Positions 15,004-15,122 of a DNA stretch of 15,122 nt are shown piece after piece; the first letter of the stretch is position 1; each line of letters begins with the position of its first letter. The stretch covers positions 1-15,122 of the forward strand of contig CAYGRM010000139.1 in the NCBI GenBank assembly GCA_964352225.1, read 5' to 3'. A model generated the notes under the pieces. It was not told where the DNA came from. It saw only the letters and a program-made list of their open reading frames with translations, and ran no database searches. The translations under genes were made by a program, and so were the position numbers. Source of the stretch: CAJQQY01 sp964352225 (GTDB lineage: Bacteria > Bacteroidota > Bacteroidia > Chitinophagales > Saprospiraceae).

Positions 15004-15105
15004 TTTCTATTTTTTTTCAAAAAGAGTTATTAAACAAACGATTAATAAGTTCTTTTTGTGATTCTAAGGCAAAGGTAATTTTTATTTTTTGAAAAAAAAT
15101 AGAAA
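15004..15105. repeat. 20-bp perfect inverted repeat spanning a candidate promoter
   Basis: Left arm 15004-15023 (TTTCTA, eight T, C, five A) and right arm 15086-15105 are exact inverted copies 62 bases apart. Inside is a smaller inverted pair, TTATTAA (15027-15033) and TTAATAA (15042-15048). The arms are partly homopolymer, which raises the chance of coincidence. The -7 box candidate 15070-15077 lies between the arms and the right arm covers its -33 region. Confidence 0.5.
15070..15077 (-). promoter_or_regulatory. Candidate -7 box upstream of the adhesin gene
   Basis: Minus-strand TACCTTTG matches TAnnTTTG exactly and continues as TACCTTTGC, close to the TACTTTTGC of the ribF promoter. The expected -33 position holds only a T-run. 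It points toward the adhesin gene about 340 bases away. Confidence 0.4.
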
Positions 15106-15122
15106 TACTCGATGCTTGACGT

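Larger units (their letters stand above)
14728..15122. other. Gene-free region upstream of the adhesin, 395 bases
   Basis: Very AT-rich, without a credible open frame on either strand. It holds a candidate minus-strand -7 box (15070-15077), a hairpin (14821-14847) and a 20-bp inverted repeat (15004-15105). If the box is used, most of this stretch is a leader of about 335 bases for the adhesin mRNA. Whether a further gene begins just beyond the right edge cannot be seen. Confidence 0.5.

Noticed and set aside
1..15122. CRISPR arrays, tRNAs, insertion sequences, toxin-antitoxin or defence genes
   Set aside because: Read on both strands without finding regularly spaced direct repeats, tRNA-like folds, transposase motifs or defence-family motifs; the YwqK-like label alone is not evidence of a toxin-antitoxin pair.

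Overview
The window looks like chromosomal DNA of a low-GC Bacteroidota, probably Saprospiria (Saprospiraceae-like). Evidence: two proteins with type IX secretion (T9SS) gliding-type C-terminal domains, SprB-type repeats, Cys-rich 'CDT' and 'CFGE...NGCDS' modules, a carboxypeptidase-D-regulatory-like TonB receptor, absence of Shine-Dalgarno sites, and several perfect Bacteroidota -7 boxes (TAnnTTTG). Taxonomy below the phylum is inference. I see no tRNA, rRNA, CRISPR array, transposase or plasmid/phage gene.

Layout, left to right. (1) 2-935, plus strand: the 3' part of a two-membrane-segment protein, then a small lipoprotein 19 bases later, probably one transcription unit. A 31-bp stem (941-1015) separates it from the convergent MORN-repeat lipoprotein (1026-1628, minus). 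(2) 1629-2005: divergent promoter region; the minus-strand promoter is well formed (TTTG-N19-TATTTTTG). (3) 2006-3997, plus: a 663-residue secreted T9SS surface protein, closed by a strong terminator. (4) 4312-5415, plus: a lipoprotein that is almost entirely one seven-bladed Reg_prop propeller, followed by a small membrane protein (5509-5796, TTG start). (5) 5936-7948, plus: RibF (FAD synthetase/riboflavin kinase) fused in frame to a family 2 glycosyltransferase. A bidirectional terminator separates it from (6) a TonB-dependent receptor (8005-10377, minus). (7) 10669-14727, minus: a 1352-residue mosaic T9SS adhesin with its own terminator and a long, hairpin-rich upstream region (14728-15122).

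Functionally the window is mostly cell-envelope biology: three lipoproteins, two T9SS cargo proteins, one outer-membrane receptor and two membrane proteins. The one metabolic gene, ribF, is the surprise, because its flavin-synthesis enzyme is joined to a glycosyltransferase. I do not see a complete new multi-gene system; the RibF-glycosyltransferase fusion is the most unusual item. Residue numbers are counted from the starts I chose; domain names come from motif recognition by eye, not from searches.
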